In this document: in pieces, positions 26,751 to 36,429 of the stretch
How positions within the stretch are numbered: the stretch's first letter is position 1
Layout: each line of letters begins with the position of its first letter
NCBI GenBank assembly: GCA_046295455.1
Contig: JBKBNI010000010.1
Coordinates: 1-64,000 of the forward strand
DNA: 64,000 nucleotides
Direction: 5' to 3'
From: Thermaurantimonas sp046295455
GTDB taxonomy: Bacteria > Bacteroidota > Bacteroidia > Flavobacteriales > Schleiferiaceae
Program-made: the position numbers and the translations under genes
Notes under the pieces: model-generated
What the model was told of the DNA's origin: nothing
Seen by the model: only the letters and a program-made list of their open reading frames with translations
The model's database searches: none

Positions 26751-27182
26751 TAAAAAAGCCATGCCTTGATAAAAGTTCATTCTAATCATAGCTCTAGCAT
26801 TCGTGTATCATTAATAGGTCTTGCTTTCATTGAGGCTTCTTTGTCCCGACCAGTGATCGATGTTTGTCTCTATCTGGAGATGCTATATTGTAGAATTAAA
26901 TTACTTCATAGGCTACTAATTCCTGTACACGGCGTCTTCAGGTAGGGTTTTAAAAATCTTATACATTTAAAGGTCAGTTTATCAACCGGACACACATTTA
27001 CACAAATTGTTTCAATTTATATTAATTGGATGATCGTCTCTTTTTACCCTGGAATCTGAAATTGATTAAAATTAAGTAAGAAAAATTTTTCGTCTCTTCA
27101 TAAGGTTTGAAATCTGTTTCACAAACTATGCAGGCAAGGTTACATTTCGATGTTCGACCTTTGATATGTGTAATTTTTTTTT
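26751..27182. other. Gene-free intergenic region between uvrB and the small repeat-protein gene
   Basis: About 430 bases between divergent genes. No coding sequence, tRNA or hairpin stands out. Near the right end CGACCTTTG resembles TAnnTTTG with one mismatch and could serve the small gene at 27183. Confidence 0.45.
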
Positions 27183-27434
27183 ATGAACCAGGCCAAAAAA
27201 TCATATTACCAAAAAAATAAGCAAAAAATACTCTCAAAATTAAAAGAAAAATATCAATCAGACGAATCCTATCGTGAAAAAATCAAGGCTAAATACAGAG
27301 AATTATATCATTCAAATGAAGAATATAGAGAAAAGGTATTAAAGCGAGCCAAAAAACGCTATCATGAAGATGAGAATTATAGAAATATAACTCTTGAAAG
27401 GGCTAAAAGTCGGAATAAAAAAACTAATTCTTGA
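27183..27434 (+). CDS. Small K/R/Y/E-rich tandem-repeat protein
   Basis: 83 residues, pI clearly basic. Residues 15-78 are imperfect tandem repeats of about 17-19 residues built on a K-x-K-Y ... E/D-x-YRE/N-K/N-x pattern (KEKYQSDESYREKI, KAKYRELYHSNEEYREKV, KKRYHEDENYRNIT). Alpha-helical and possibly nucleic-acid binding, judging only from composition. The 3' end overlaps the convergent gene by 11 bases. I do not recognise the family. It could be a fragment of a longer repeat protein or a mobile host-association gene; the in-frame periodicity argues that it is really coding. Confidence 0.5.
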   Translation: MNQAKKSYYQKNKQKILSKLKEKYQSDESYREKIKAKYRELYHSNEEYREKVLKRAKKRYHEDENYRNITLERAKSRNKKTNS

Positions 27435-28308
27435 TCATAAATTCCAGCGTTTTTTTATCAATCCTGTACAAGGTTGCTTTGTTTTTTTTATTTTTTTCAT
27501 TGGAGATGTAAATATAGCGCTCTCCTGAGGCCACAGACTCAAACTGATCCCATCTGCCCAATCCTATTGATATTGTTTTTTCAAATTTATCAATCTCAAT
27601 TAAAAAAAGTTTATCATACCCGATGGCAATCAGGTGATTATCAGACCATATATCGGCACCAGAAATCCAATGCAATTCCATTAGCCCCAAACCGGTAAAA
27701 AGCGAATCGGCAGGCATCAGAGCGTAATGGCCTGATTCCGCAGGTATCCTGTAGTAATAGGCTTTTCCGTCAAACGGATAGGTTCGATTTTTTGTAATTA
27801 AAGACAGAGAATCATTGTAGAAAAACAAGGCCTCTGCATCGAAATATTTTTTATCTGAATCGGGCGGATATTTATCCTGGTTTTTATAAAAAAAACATAT
27901 TGATACAACCGGATTTACACTGTCGGTACATGCGAGAAGATCGGCTTTAGAAATTTTATATATTACAAGCGTTTTTCTTTTATTGGAATTATTGCCAATA
28001 TCACCAATAAAAATATTGCCCTCCTTGTCTTGTGCCATATCTTCCCAATCTACATTTTCTGCTCCATTTACCCATACCTCCTTTACAATTTCACATCTTG
28101 TATTTACAGCATAGAGTTTTGGTTGATTGCCGCTATCGTTTATAAACCAAAGCAGGGTGTCGCCCCATGCCACCATCCCCGAATTTTCTTTCAATACGTT
28201 GGGCAGGGTGCAGAGTGCTTCAGGCACTACAGACTTGCTAATGCCTGTCAGTGCGGCAAATGTTAAAGCTATTTGGATGATAAGGTTTTCAAACTGAAGT
28301 ACCGGCAT
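27424..28308 (-). CDS. Beta-propeller-like protein of unknown function
   Basis: 294 residues from the ATG at 28308, which lies 5 bases after the queA stop; a TTG at 28404 inside queA is unlikely. A hydrophobic N-terminus (FENLIIQIALTFAALTGI) may be a signal or anchor. The body has blade-like beta repeats, notably the segment VDWEDMAQDKEGNIFIGDIGNN followed by a YKISKADL strand and a DAEALFFYNDSLSLITK strand. No catalytic motif is visible. Probably cotranscribed with queA. Confidence 0.65.
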   Translation of the reverse strand: MPVLQFENLIIQIALTFAALTGISKSVVPEALCTLPNVLKENSGMVAWGDTLLWFINDSGNQPKLYAVNTRCEIVKEVWVNGAENVDWEDMAQDKEGNIFIGDIGNNSNKRKTLVIYKISKADLLACTDSVNPVVSICFFYKNQDKYPPDSDKKYFDAEALFFYNDSLSLITKNRTYPFDGKAYYYRIPAESGHYALMPADSLFTGLGLMELHWISGADIWSDNHLIAIGYDKLFLIEIDKFEKTISIGLGRWDQFESVASGERYIYISNEKNKKNKATLYRIDKKTLEFMIKN

Positions 28309-28313
28309 GTCAG

Positions 28314-29537
28314 TTACTCTCTTTGGGTAAACAAAATACTGCTGTCTCCATAGCTCAGAAATCGATAATCGTTTTGAAGGGCGTGATTGTAAATTTTTCG
28401 CCAATTTCCTTTAGTTACTGCTGAGACCAGGAGCAGAAGAGTACTTGATGGCTGATGAAAATTGGTAATCAGCGCGTCGATGGACTTTATTTTATATCCG
28501 GGCGCAATGATCAGATGCGTTTTAAGTTTGATGCCTGACTCAAGTCCCCGACTGTGGAAAGTATTTAAAAGATGCTCAACGGATGCCTCGAATGTTATGT
28601 CATTCGGATGAGTAAATCCGCACCACTGGTCTATGTCCCGTGTTTCCAGCCTTCCTTCGGCAAGGGTGCGTACTCCAAGATGGTAAATGCTTTCTAAAGT
28701 TCGGAGACTAGTTGTGCCCACAGCAATGCGCGTCGGTTGCTGAAGGAGGCTCTCGAGAAGTGTAGGTGTAACTTCTATAAACTCTCCATGCATCTGATGC
28801 TGGGCGATGTATTCGGACTTTACAGGGGCAAAAGTGCCGGCACCTACATGAAGTGTCAAGAAGTTTATGGCTACGGATTTGGCCTTCAATGATTGGAACA
28901 CCCTCTCTGTAAAATGCAAACCGGCAGTCGGAGCCGCCACCGATCCCTCCTGACGCGCGTAGATAGTCTGGTATCTGTGTCTGTCGAGCGCCTCATCAGG
29001 TCTTTTTAAATACGGAGGTAGGGGTACATGGCCGGCAAGCTCCAGAATTTCTGCAAAGGTGATCGGTGCATCCCATGAAAAGCGCACGAGAAATACATTG
29101 CCATCTCTGCCTGCCTTTTCGGCATAAAGCTCTAAGTCTCCCAGCGAGTGAGGTATGACCAGTCGTAATTTCTGTTTTTTCCATCGTTTTGCCTGTCCAA
29201 CCATGCATTTCATGGTGACTGATCCCGTGCTTGCCAACGATGTAAACAGATCATTTCCATCAGCAGCCTCAAGACAAAAGACCTCAATCGGACGGCCTCT
29301 TGCGTCCTGATCTTCAAAAAACAAGCGCGAAAACACGACTTTTGACTGATTAAAATACATAGAAGAGCCCTCCTCAATAAAAGACTCCAGAGCTGTAAAC
29401 TGCGAATCAACAATGACTCCGTCTTTGTAAACCAATAGTTTGGACTGATCCCGATCGGGAAGCGGATAGGCAGCTATGCATTCTGAAGGTAAAGGATAGT
29501 CATAATCAGATATTTTGATATCAGGTATCAAATTCAT
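28314..29537 (-). CDS. queA: tRNA preQ1(34) S-adenosylmethionine ribosyltransferase-isomerase QueA
   Basis: 407 residues from the ATG at 29537; the frame stays open to 29717, but this overlaps the divergent gene and its promoter. QueA moves the ribosyl part of SAM onto preQ1 in tRNA, making epoxyqueuosine. Seen: DYPLPSECIAAYPLPDRDQSKLL-like start, GRPIEVFCLE, YQTIYARQEGSVAAPTAGLHFTE, TLHVGAGTFAPVKS and GTTSLRTLESIY. It is longer than the roughly 345 of E. coli. Confidence 0.94.
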   Translation of the reverse strand: MNLIPDIKISDYDYPLPSECIAAYPLPDRDQSKLLVYKDGVIVDSQFTALESFIEEGSSMYFNQSKVVFSRLFFEDQDARGRPIEVFCLEAADGNDLFTSLASTGSVTMKCMVGQAKRWKKQKLRLVIPHSLGDLELYAEKAGRDGNVFLVRFSWDAPITFAEILELAGHVPLPPYLKRPDEALDRHRYQTIYARQEGSVAAPTAGLHFTERVFQSLKAKSVAINFLTLHVGAGTFAPVKSEYIAQHQMHGEFIEVTPTLLESLLQQPTRIAVGTTSLRTLESIYHLGVRTLAEGRLETRDIDQWCGFTHPNDITFEASVEHLLNTFHSRGLESGIKLKTHLIIAPGYKIKSIDALITNFHQPSSTLLLLVSAVTKGNWRKIYNHALQNDYRFLSYGDSSILFTQRE

Positions 29538-29563
29538 TAAACAGTGGTGTAAACTTGTGGTCA

Positions 29564-29571
29564 CAAAGGTA
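29564..29571 (-). promoter_or_regulatory. Candidate -7 box for queA
   Basis: Minus-strand TACCTTTG (TAnnTTTG), 26 bases before the queA ATG. It overlaps the first base of the divergent glycosyltransferase start codon, so the two genes share a very compact 33-base control region. Confidence 0.5.
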
Positions 29572-30698
29572 TGAACCGCAAAAAGACCGTCATTGTATCT
29601 GCTACCAGCGATCTGGCTACCGACCAGCGCGTGCACAAGATCTGTCTCGAACTGCTGCAAGCCGGTTTCTATGTCATCTGCGTGGGTCGGCAACTCAAGA
29701 CCAGCCCGCCTTTGCATCGGGATTATCGTACCGTGAGATTCAGGTTGCCAGCTGAATCGGGAATTTTATTTTATGCATCTTATCAGGTCTGGCTCTTTTT
29801 TTTTCTGCTTTTTATGCGAGCCGAGGGTCTCTGGTCCAACGATCTGGATACTTTGCTTCCAAACTGGGTGATTTCAAAGGTTAAACGTATCCCGCTGGCC
29901 TATGACAGCCATGAATATTTCTGCGGAAGTCCTGAGGTACTGTACAGGCCTTCGCGTTTTAAAGTTTGGAAAACACTCGAAAATATTCTGCTACCCAGAC
30001 TCAAATGCATGCTCACCGTGAATGAGTCGATCGCTGAACTCTATTCATACGAATATGGCATCGAAGTGCAGTATGTGCGAAATATATCGCCTTTGCCTGC
30101 TGATATTCCAAATATTGACAGAAAATCCCTGGGCTTTCACGCAAGTGATTTTATCATCATTGTGCAGGGTAGAGGTTTGAATGTAGATCGGGGCACTGAA
30201 GAACTGCTGGAGGCTCTCCTTCTTTTACCGCAAGATATTAAAGTGCTCATCATCGGCTCAGGCAATGCCTTGTCAGCCATCTTAAAGAAAATACATTCTC
30301 TGGATTTGTCAAGTCGGGTGAAATACCTTCCTCCCATGCCCTACAATCAAATGCTCGGATACACCAAAATAGCTGATGCCGGCGCCTCTTTAGACAAAAT
30401 AAATGCGCCCAACTACAAATACAGCCTCCCTAATAAAGTCTTTGATTTTATTCATTGCAAAATTCCGGTTATCAGCAGTCAGGCCATAGAAGTGAAAAAA
30501 ATCGTGGAGTACTACAGGATTGGAGAAATCATAAAAAGCCATTCGCCCGAAGATATTGCCGAGGCCATACGGACTGTGATGAGAAAAGGAAAATCTTCAT
30601 ATGCTAAAGGGTTGGACGCAGCTGCACAACAACTGACCTGGGAGAAGGAATCAATAAAGTTAAGATCGTATATCGAAAAATGTTTTTCGACGCGCTAA
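29571..30698 (+). CDS. Glycosyltransferase, GT-B fold (GT4-like)
   Basis: 375 residues. The N-terminal Rossmann half starts VIVSATSDLATDQRVHKIC and contains LAYDSHEYF. The C-terminal half has the nucleotide-sugar binding pattern IIVQGRGLNVDRGTEELLEAL, VLIIGSGN, VKYLPPMPYNQM and SLPNKVFDFIHCKIPVISS. It transfers a sugar from an activated donor, probably in surface polysaccharide or glycolipid synthesis; donor and acceptor unknown. It stands alone, divergent from queA. Confidence 0.85.
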   Translation: MNRKKTVIVSATSDLATDQRVHKICLELLQAGFYVICVGRQLKTSPPLHRDYRTVRFRLPAESGILFYASYQVWLFFFLLFMRAEGLWSNDLDTLLPNWVISKVKRIPLAYDSHEYFCGSPEVLYRPSRFKVWKTLENILLPRLKCMLTVNESIAELYSYEYGIEVQYVRNISPLPADIPNIDRKSLGFHASDFIIIVQGRGLNVDRGTEELLEALLLLPQDIKVLIIGSGNALSAILKKIHSLDLSSRVKYLPPMPYNQMLGYTKIADAGASLDKINAPNYKYSLPNKVFDFIHCKIPVISSQAIEVKKIVEYYRIGEIIKSHSPEDIAEAIRTVMRKGKSSYAKGLDAAAQQLTWEKESIKLRSYIEKCFSTR

Positions 30699-30848
30699 CT
30701 ACTACAAACACATAATTCTTATGCCATACAAGGTCACACTCTCCAGATGCTGAATTAAAAAAATACATCCCTGTCGAATCAACCTGCGCATCCCGACCCT
30801 TCTACTAATTGATAAAAAATTGAATCATCGCTTCATTCACTCTCAATT

Positions 30849-32657
30849 TTATTCAGTTGGCTGCGAATTTTGCTGAGCGCGTTTTGTTGCGGCTTCAAGT
30901 TCTTCGAGCACAGGCTGAATCGTCTGCGACGGCAGATCATTAATATCTATGTACATAAAGCCATCGAGAGCATTGTTAAATTTCGGATCCACGTTGAATG
31001 CGACTACTTTGGCGTTTTGCTTAATGTACTTCTTCAGCAAGACCGGAATCCGTGTATTTCCTGGCTCGAGATCCTCGATGAATTTATCCAGTTTATTCAG
31101 ATCATCTTTGGCTTTAGAAAGCACAAATTCTTTATCCTTTTCGTCGATTTTTACCTTGTAGGCCTTTCGTGGTTTTATAAAGTTAGTGAGATTTTTATCG
31201 AGATAGTTGAGTTTGATGAATTCGATCATCAGTGTTCTGGAGAATTTGCTGTAAGAATTGCTGATGCTCACGCAGCCTGTAAGATACCGGTGTCCGGGAT
31301 TTCTCAGGATTACGTGGACGATTCCTTTCCAAAGTAAAAAAAGAGGCAGGGGCTTACCTTGATATTCCTTGATTACAAATGCGCGCCCCATTTCTATCCC
31401 TTCTGAAAAAAGATGTTCGGCTTCTTTTTCAATTTTAAACAAAGTAGGCACATAAAAACCTTTGAGCCCGTATTTTGGGTAAATTTTCTGACCGATGCCC
31501 AGCCGATAGGCGCCGACCAATTTTTGAGCCTCACTATCCCACAATATCAAATGGGTGTAATATTGATCAAACTCGTCCAGGTCAATTTCGGCATTGCTCC
31601 CCTCGCCTACCTCGCGGAAGGTCAGTTCGCGCAATCTTCCGATCTCGTGCAAGAGGTACGGACATTCGTCGCCCGAGAACTCATACACTTCATAATTTTT
31701 GGTTTCGGTCAGTTTTTTATTTCTGGTTTTTAAGAGATTGATCTCCTCCTGGACTTTACACACGGGAGCCGCCTTCACAATGGGTTTTGTGTCTTTGCGG
31801 CCAAGGGGACTGACAGGCAGTTTTATAACTGATTTTTTGGGTGGTAAGGTACTGGATAGCATGTATGTGCGTGTACGAAGGAAGTTTCCCAAAGATTCCA
31901 CATCCTGATACTCGTCAATCTCTGCCGGCATAATAGGTTTGCCTATTCGCACAAGTATGGGTTTGTTTTTTTGTGTAAAAATTTCGCTGGGCAGTTTTGC
32001 TGTGCGCAGTTTGGGATGAATGGATGCAAGCAGATAAAACCAAAATGAGTTTCTGGCTTTGAAGTACACCGGAACGACGGGTACTTTCATTTTTTTGACA
32101 AGTTTAATAGCGCCCTCTTCCCATTCCTTATCCAGAATTTTACCTTCGTCAAAGTGGTAGGTACTCACCTCGCCGGCCGGAAACAGCCCAAGAGGGTGGC
32201 CCTCTTTTAAATGACGTATTGCGTCTTTAATCCCAGGGATGCTGCTTTTGTGCACTATTTCTGAATCAAATGGATTGACCGGCATGATAAAGTCACTGAT
32301 TGGCTCAATTTTTTTCAGTAGAAAATTGGCAATAATCTTAAAATCAGGCCTGACCAGCGACACAAGCTTAATGAGCAAAACTCCGTCTACTCCACCCAAA
32401 GGGTGATTGGATACAGTGATAAAAGGCCCTTGCTTGGGAAACCGGCTTAACTCCTCCTCATAATAATTAAAATGAACATTTATCTCTTCAAACAATTTAT
32501 CAATAAACTCGATCCCTTTGTGCTCGCACAATTTTTCATACACTTCGTTGATGTCATTTAATTTTAAAATTCTCATCATTAGGCTTGCCATACTTTTTAA
32601 CCCCACCTTATCCAAATGGGTGGCCTTGGCAAAATCATCCTTGTCAACTAGTTTCAT
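30849..32657 (-). CDS. Bifunctional PlsC-type/GNAT-type acyltransferase, OlsF-like
   Basis: 602 residues from the ATG at 32657 (a TTG at 32675 is less likely). The N-terminal domain (about 60-270) is a lysophospholipid acyltransferase with NHPLGGVDG as the catalytic His/Asp box and GLFPAGEVSTYHFDE. The C-terminal domain (about 330-525) is a hemolysin/OlsB-like N-acyltransferase (LREVGEGSNAEIDLDEFDQYY-type and VGAYRLGIG). The two-domain layout matches OlsF, which makes ornithine lipid from ornithine in some Bacteroidota and Serratia. The product here could be ornithine, glycine or another aminolipid. Confidence 0.78.
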   Translation of the reverse strand: MKLVDKDDFAKATHLDKVGLKSMASLMMRILKLNDINEVYEKLCEHKGIEFIDKLFEEINVHFNYYEEELSRFPKQGPFITVSNHPLGGVDGVLLIKLVSLVRPDFKIIANFLLKKIEPISDFIMPVNPFDSEIVHKSSIPGIKDAIRHLKEGHPLGLFPAGEVSTYHFDEGKILDKEWEEGAIKLVKKMKVPVVPVYFKARNSFWFYLLASIHPKLRTAKLPSEIFTQKNKPILVRIGKPIMPAEIDEYQDVESLGNFLRTRTYMLSSTLPPKKSVIKLPVSPLGRKDTKPIVKAAPVCKVQEEINLLKTRNKKLTETKNYEVYEFSGDECPYLLHEIGRLRELTFREVGEGSNAEIDLDEFDQYYTHLILWDSEAQKLVGAYRLGIGQKIYPKYGLKGFYVPTLFKIEKEAEHLFSEGIEMGRAFVIKEYQGKPLPLFLLWKGIVHVILRNPGHRYLTGCVSISNSYSKFSRTLMIEFIKLNYLDKNLTNFIKPRKAYKVKIDEKDKEFVLSKAKDDLNKLDKFIEDLEPGNTRIPVLLKKYIKQNAKVVAFNVDPKFNNALDGFMYIDINDLPSQTIQPVLEELEAATKRAQQNSQPTE

Positions 32658-32680
32658 GCGAAGTGTCGGGTTCAATCGTC

Positions 32681-32688
32681 CAAAGATA
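32681..32688 (-). promoter_or_regulatory. Candidate -7 box for the OlsF-like gene
   Basis: Minus-strand TATCTTTG (TAnnTTTG), 23 bases before the ATG. Its position supports the ATG at 32657 as start. Confidence 0.5.
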
Positions 32689-32712
32689 GGTCAACCTAAA
32701 ATACTCTTTGCT

Positions 32713-35325
32713 TTAATGTGATGCCAGAACCTGTCTTGCTCTCTCAAGGGCAGCCTCCAATCCCGACATATCAGAACCGCCGGCCGTTGCAAAGTTTGGC
32801 TGTCCACCTCCCCCTCCTTTGATCAATGCTGAAATCTCTCTTACGACCAATCCGGCATTTTTACCTGCCTTCACCGCATCATCACCGATTGCAACGGCTA
32901 GACCCGGTTTGTTCGACGATTCGTATCCGAAAACAAAGCACCCAACGGGAAATCTCTGTTTTAATCTGTATGCCAAATCTTTGACCTGCTGTGCGTCCAT
33001 TTCCACCTTTTTTACGCATATCTGATTGGATGAATTTTCAAATTCTTTGGAAATGGATTCAAAGAAGTTCTGAACCTCTAGGCGTGCATACTTCTCTACC
33101 TTCTTCTGAAGTGTCTGACGCTCTTCGACCAGGCTTCGAAGAGCAGATATGGGGTCTTTCGGATTTCTGAGAAGTTCTTTCATCCCCTCTAAAATCAAGC
33201 TTTGACTCCGGAATTCACTTAAAAATTCAAGGCCGGTAATGGCCTCAATCCGCCTAATGCCGGCAGATATGGAAGATTCCTGAGTAATTTTAAAGAGTCC
33301 GATGGCAGCTGTAGATGGCACATGGGTACCGCCACACAGCTCCACCGAAGGACCAAACCGAATGGCGCGCACCGTGTCTCCGTATTTTTCCCCAAAAAGG
33401 GCCATTGCACCCATGTCCAAAGCTGTATCCAAATTGATCTCCCTGTATTCCTGAAGAGGCAAATGTTCGAGAATCATCTGATTCACGGTATTTTCTACTT
33501 TCCGAATCTCTTCATCTGTCATTTTGGCAAAATGCGAAAAGTCAAACCTCAGACAATGTGGAGAGACCAGTGAGCCCTTTTGCTCTACGTGTGTGCCCAG
33601 CACCTGTCTCAGTGCATAGTGTAGCAGATGAGTGGCGGAGTGATTGCGCGCAGTGGCCTTTCTCCTATCAGCATTTACTACTGCTCTGACCATACCTGAG
33701 ACGTCTACAGGTAGCTGTTTTGTGTAGTGAATGATGATTCCATTTTCTTTTTTCGTATCGTACACTTCAACTTCTTCTTCTCCAAAGACTAAAACACCTG
33801 TATCGCCTACCTGTCCGCCACCTTCCGGATAAAAAGGTGTTTCGACCAGAGCGATTTGGTAAAACGTCTTTTCTTTTGAAGCCACTTTTCGAAATTTTGC
33901 CACTTCTGTTTGCACTTCCAAGGTATCATACCCCACAAAAACATCCCCTCCATATCTGAGTTCTACCCAGTCATCTGTCGTAAGTTCTGCAGCGGCTCTG
34001 GAACGTTCTTTTTGTCTTTGCATCTCGCGGTTAAACCCTTCCAAATCGGCAGTATATCCTCTTTCCCTCAAAATCAGTGATGTGAGGTCAACCGGAAAAC
34101 CATACGTATCGTACAGCTCAAAGACTTTCTGGCCATCGATTACAGTGCTATCGGCGCTTTTTATAGCTTCTTCGAGCCGATTTAATCCACTGTCGATCGT
34201 TTTGATAAAGGCTTGCTCTTCTTGCTTTATCACCCTGGATACGAAATCAGACGACTCTCTGATCTCAGGAAAGAAATCACCCATCTCATCGGCCAGTATA
34301 TCGACCAGGGTGTAAATAAACGGAGCCTTGATATCCAGGGAGGAATATCCATATCGGATTGCACGGCGAAGAATTCGCCTGATCACATATCCGGCACCTG
34401 TATTGGATGGTAGCTGACCATCAGCTATGGCAAAAGCCACAGCACGCACGTGGTCAGCAATTACGCGCATTGCAATATCTGTCTTCTCATCACTGTGGTA
34501 GCCGATACCTGTATGCATTTCTATCTTTTGTATGATCGGCTGAAAAATATCAGTATCATAATTGGAAATTTTGCCTTGAAGAGCCATTGTCAGGCGCTCG
34601 AAGCCCATCCCTGTATCTACATGTCGGGATGGCAGTTTTTCGAGGGTTCCGTTGGCTTTGCGGTTAAATTCCATAAATACCAGATTCCAGATTTCGATCA
34701 CCTGCGGATGTCCGGCATTTACGAGCTCTTTTCCATCCCTTTTTCGGCGATCTTCATCACTTCTGAGGTCTATGTGAATCTCGCTGCATGGGCCACAAGG
34801 TCCGGTATCACCCATTTCCCAGAAATTGTCTTTTTTGCTTCCGGAAAGAATTCTTTCAGTCTCCAAATGGGCACTCCAAATCTCAGAAGCTTCGCTATCA
34901 AAGGGTAAACTTTCTGCCTGGTCTCCCCCAAAAACCGTAACATACAATCTGTCTTTAGGAAGCTTGTAGACTTCCGTAAGCAACTCCCAAGCCCACTCAA
35001 TCGCTTCCTTCTTAAAATAATCGCCAAATGACCAATTGCCCAGCATCTCAAACATCGTATGATGGTATGTATCGATACCCACCTCTTCGAGGTCATTGTG
35101 CTTACCACTTACCCGCAGGCACTTTTGGGAATTAGCCACCCGTGCGTACTTGGCAGGTAAATAGCCAAGAAATATGTCTTTAAACTGATTCATTCCCGCA
35201 TTGGTAAACATCAGAGTAGGGTCATTTTTGATTACCAGTGGGGCAGAAGGGACAATTCTGTGTCCTTTTGACTTAAAAAAATCTAAAAATAATTTCCTGA
35301 TTTCTTTAGAAGTAAGTATATTCAT
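32713..35325 (-). CDS. alaS: Alanyl-tRNA synthetase
   Basis: 870 residues from the ATG at 35325 (MNILTSKEIRK fits the family; the frame extends to 35370). Charges tRNA-Ala. Seen: LMFTNAGMNQFKDIFLG (class II motif region), the conserved GFERL and RRILRRAIRYG, editing-domain zinc ligands in NHSATHLLHYAL, CGGTHVPST, and the C-terminal GGGGGQPNFATAGG of the C-Ala domain. All core domains are present. Confidence 0.97.
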   Translation of the reverse strand: MNILTSKEIRKLFLDFFKSKGHRIVPSAPLVIKNDPTLMFTNAGMNQFKDIFLGYLPAKYARVANSQKCLRVSGKHNDLEEVGIDTYHHTMFEMLGNWSFGDYFKKEAIEWAWELLTEVYKLPKDRLYVTVFGGDQAESLPFDSEASEIWSAHLETERILSGSKKDNFWEMGDTGPCGPCSEIHIDLRSDEDRRKRDGKELVNAGHPQVIEIWNLVFMEFNRKANGTLEKLPSRHVDTGMGFERLTMALQGKISNYDTDIFQPIIQKIEMHTGIGYHSDEKTDIAMRVIADHVRAVAFAIADGQLPSNTGAGYVIRRILRRAIRYGYSSLDIKAPFIYTLVDILADEMGDFFPEIRESSDFVSRVIKQEEQAFIKTIDSGLNRLEEAIKSADSTVIDGQKVFELYDTYGFPVDLTSLILRERGYTADLEGFNREMQRQKERSRAAAELTTDDWVELRYGGDVFVGYDTLEVQTEVAKFRKVASKEKTFYQIALVETPFYPEGGGQVGDTGVLVFGEEEVEVYDTKKENGIIIHYTKQLPVDVSGMVRAVVNADRRKATARNHSATHLLHYALRQVLGTHVEQKGSLVSPHCLRFDFSHFAKMTDEEIRKVENTVNQMILEHLPLQEYREINLDTALDMGAMALFGEKYGDTVRAIRFGPSVELCGGTHVPSTAAIGLFKITQESSISAGIRRIEAITGLEFLSEFRSQSLILEGMKELLRNPKDPISALRSLVEERQTLQKKVEKYARLEVQNFFESISKEFENSSNQICVKKVEMDAQQVKDLAYRLKQRFPVGCFVFGYESSNKPGLAVAIGDDAVKAGKNAGLVVREISALIKGGGGGQPNFATAGGSDMSGLEAALERARQVLASH

Positions 35326-35374
35326 ACTATGAAGACAAAAAAATGATAGAATTGAAGTGGCTATATCCAACGGA

Positions 35375-35382
35375 CAAAATTA
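35375..35382 (-). promoter_or_regulatory. Candidate -7 box for alaS
   Basis: Minus-strand TAATTTTG (TAnnTTTG), 49 bases before the alaS ATG at 35325. It lies upstream of the alternative 35370 start, so it does not decide between the two. Confidence 0.45.
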
Positions 35383-35451
35383 TGCCTATCGCTTTCTTTG
35401 ACATGTATTTTTGCAAGTAAGATTCAATATTTGAACAAATAATCTTGCACA

Positions 35452-36429
35452 TTGGCAAAAAGGCATAAATACATATACGACCCCACTACCCTATCTTACA
35501 AAAAACTTGAACCCTCTGTATGGAAACAGGTTGGGAATACACTCCTATTCCTGGTTTCATCCGCATTATTTGCCTACTTATTCCTCTTTTTCTCAAAATC
35601 CTTTCTGGTGACTCCTAAAGAAAAGGAACTTATTAGGGAAATCGAATATCTGACACTCAATTATGAACTTCTGAAAAACAAAGTGAACGGTCTCGAGAAT
35701 GCTCTCTTGGACCTCGAAAACCGCGACGATGGAATATATCGGGTCATCTTCGAGGCTGAACCCATATCGACATCGCTTCGGAGAAGTGCTTTGGCCGGAA
35801 TCAACCGATACAAGAATCTCGACGGCTACTCTACCAGCGAATTGGTCAAAGAGACTACTCAGCGAATCGACAAACTACGCAAACAAGCGTATATTCAGAG
35901 TCGATCCTACGACGAATTGATAGAGTTGATAAAGGATAAAAACAAACTGCTCGCATCCATCCCTGCAATTCAACCCATCGCCAATAAAAATCTGACTGCC
36001 GTCGCCTCCGGTTTTGGCATGAGAATTCATCCGATCTACAAAGTACTAAAAATGCATACAGGCATAGATTTTACCGCTCCGGTAGGCACCCCAATCTATG
36101 CCACCGGCGATGGAACGGTGATTCAAGACAATGGCCTGGGAGGTTCCGGATATGGGCTCTATGTCATCATTTCACATGGATTCGGATACCACACCCTATA
36201 CGCACATATGTCGAAGTCGCTCGTTCGGCCGGGACAGAAAGTGAAGCGCGGTGATGTCATTGGCTATGTTGGGAGTTCAGGATCCTCTACGGGACCTCAC
36301 CTGCACTACGAAGTGATAAAAAACGGTGTAAAAGTGGATCCTGTAAACTACTTTTTCAACGATTTAACTCCCGAAGAGTTTGAATTGATGCTTCGCCTGG
36401 CTCGCCAACAAAATCAATCGTTTGACTGA
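35452..36429 (+). CDS. Membrane-anchored M23 (LytM-type) metallopeptidase
   Basis: 325 residues starting at a TTG (35452); no ATG occurs upstream of the conserved N-terminus AKRHKYIYDPTTLSYKK. One membrane segment (about 29-48) is followed by a coiled coil (about 55-85) and the peptidase domain (about 185-300). The zinc motifs are HTGIDF (His/Asp) and HLHYE (HxH), with YAHMSKSLVRPGQKVKRGDVIG between. It cleaves or regulates peptidoglycan cross-bridges in the periplasm. The stop overlaps the MerR start by one base. Confidence 0.92.
   Translation: MAKRHKYIYDPTTLSYKKLEPSVWKQVGNTLLFLVSSALFAYLFLFFSKSFLVTPKEKELIREIEYLTLNYELLKNKVNGLENALLDLENRDDGIYRVIFEAEPISTSLRRSALAGINRYKNLDGYSTSELVKETTQRIDKLRKQAYIQSRSYDELIELIKDKNKLLASIPAIQPIANKNLTAVASGFGMRIHPIYKVLKMHTGIDFTAPVGTPIYATGDGTVIQDNGLGGSGYGLYVIISHGFGYHTLYAHMSKSLVRPGQKVKRGDVIGYVGSSGSSTGPHLHYEVIKNGVKVDPVNYFFNDLTPEEFELMLRLARQQNQSFD

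Noticed and set aside
26751..27182. tRNA or other structured RNA gene between uvrB and the repeat protein
   Set aside because: No cloverleaf-like arms or conserved TTCGA-type T-loop found on either strand.
28309..28404. Longer start for the propeller gene within queA
   Set aside because: TTG inside queA; the ATG at 28308 lies right after the queA stop and starts a plausible signal or anchor.
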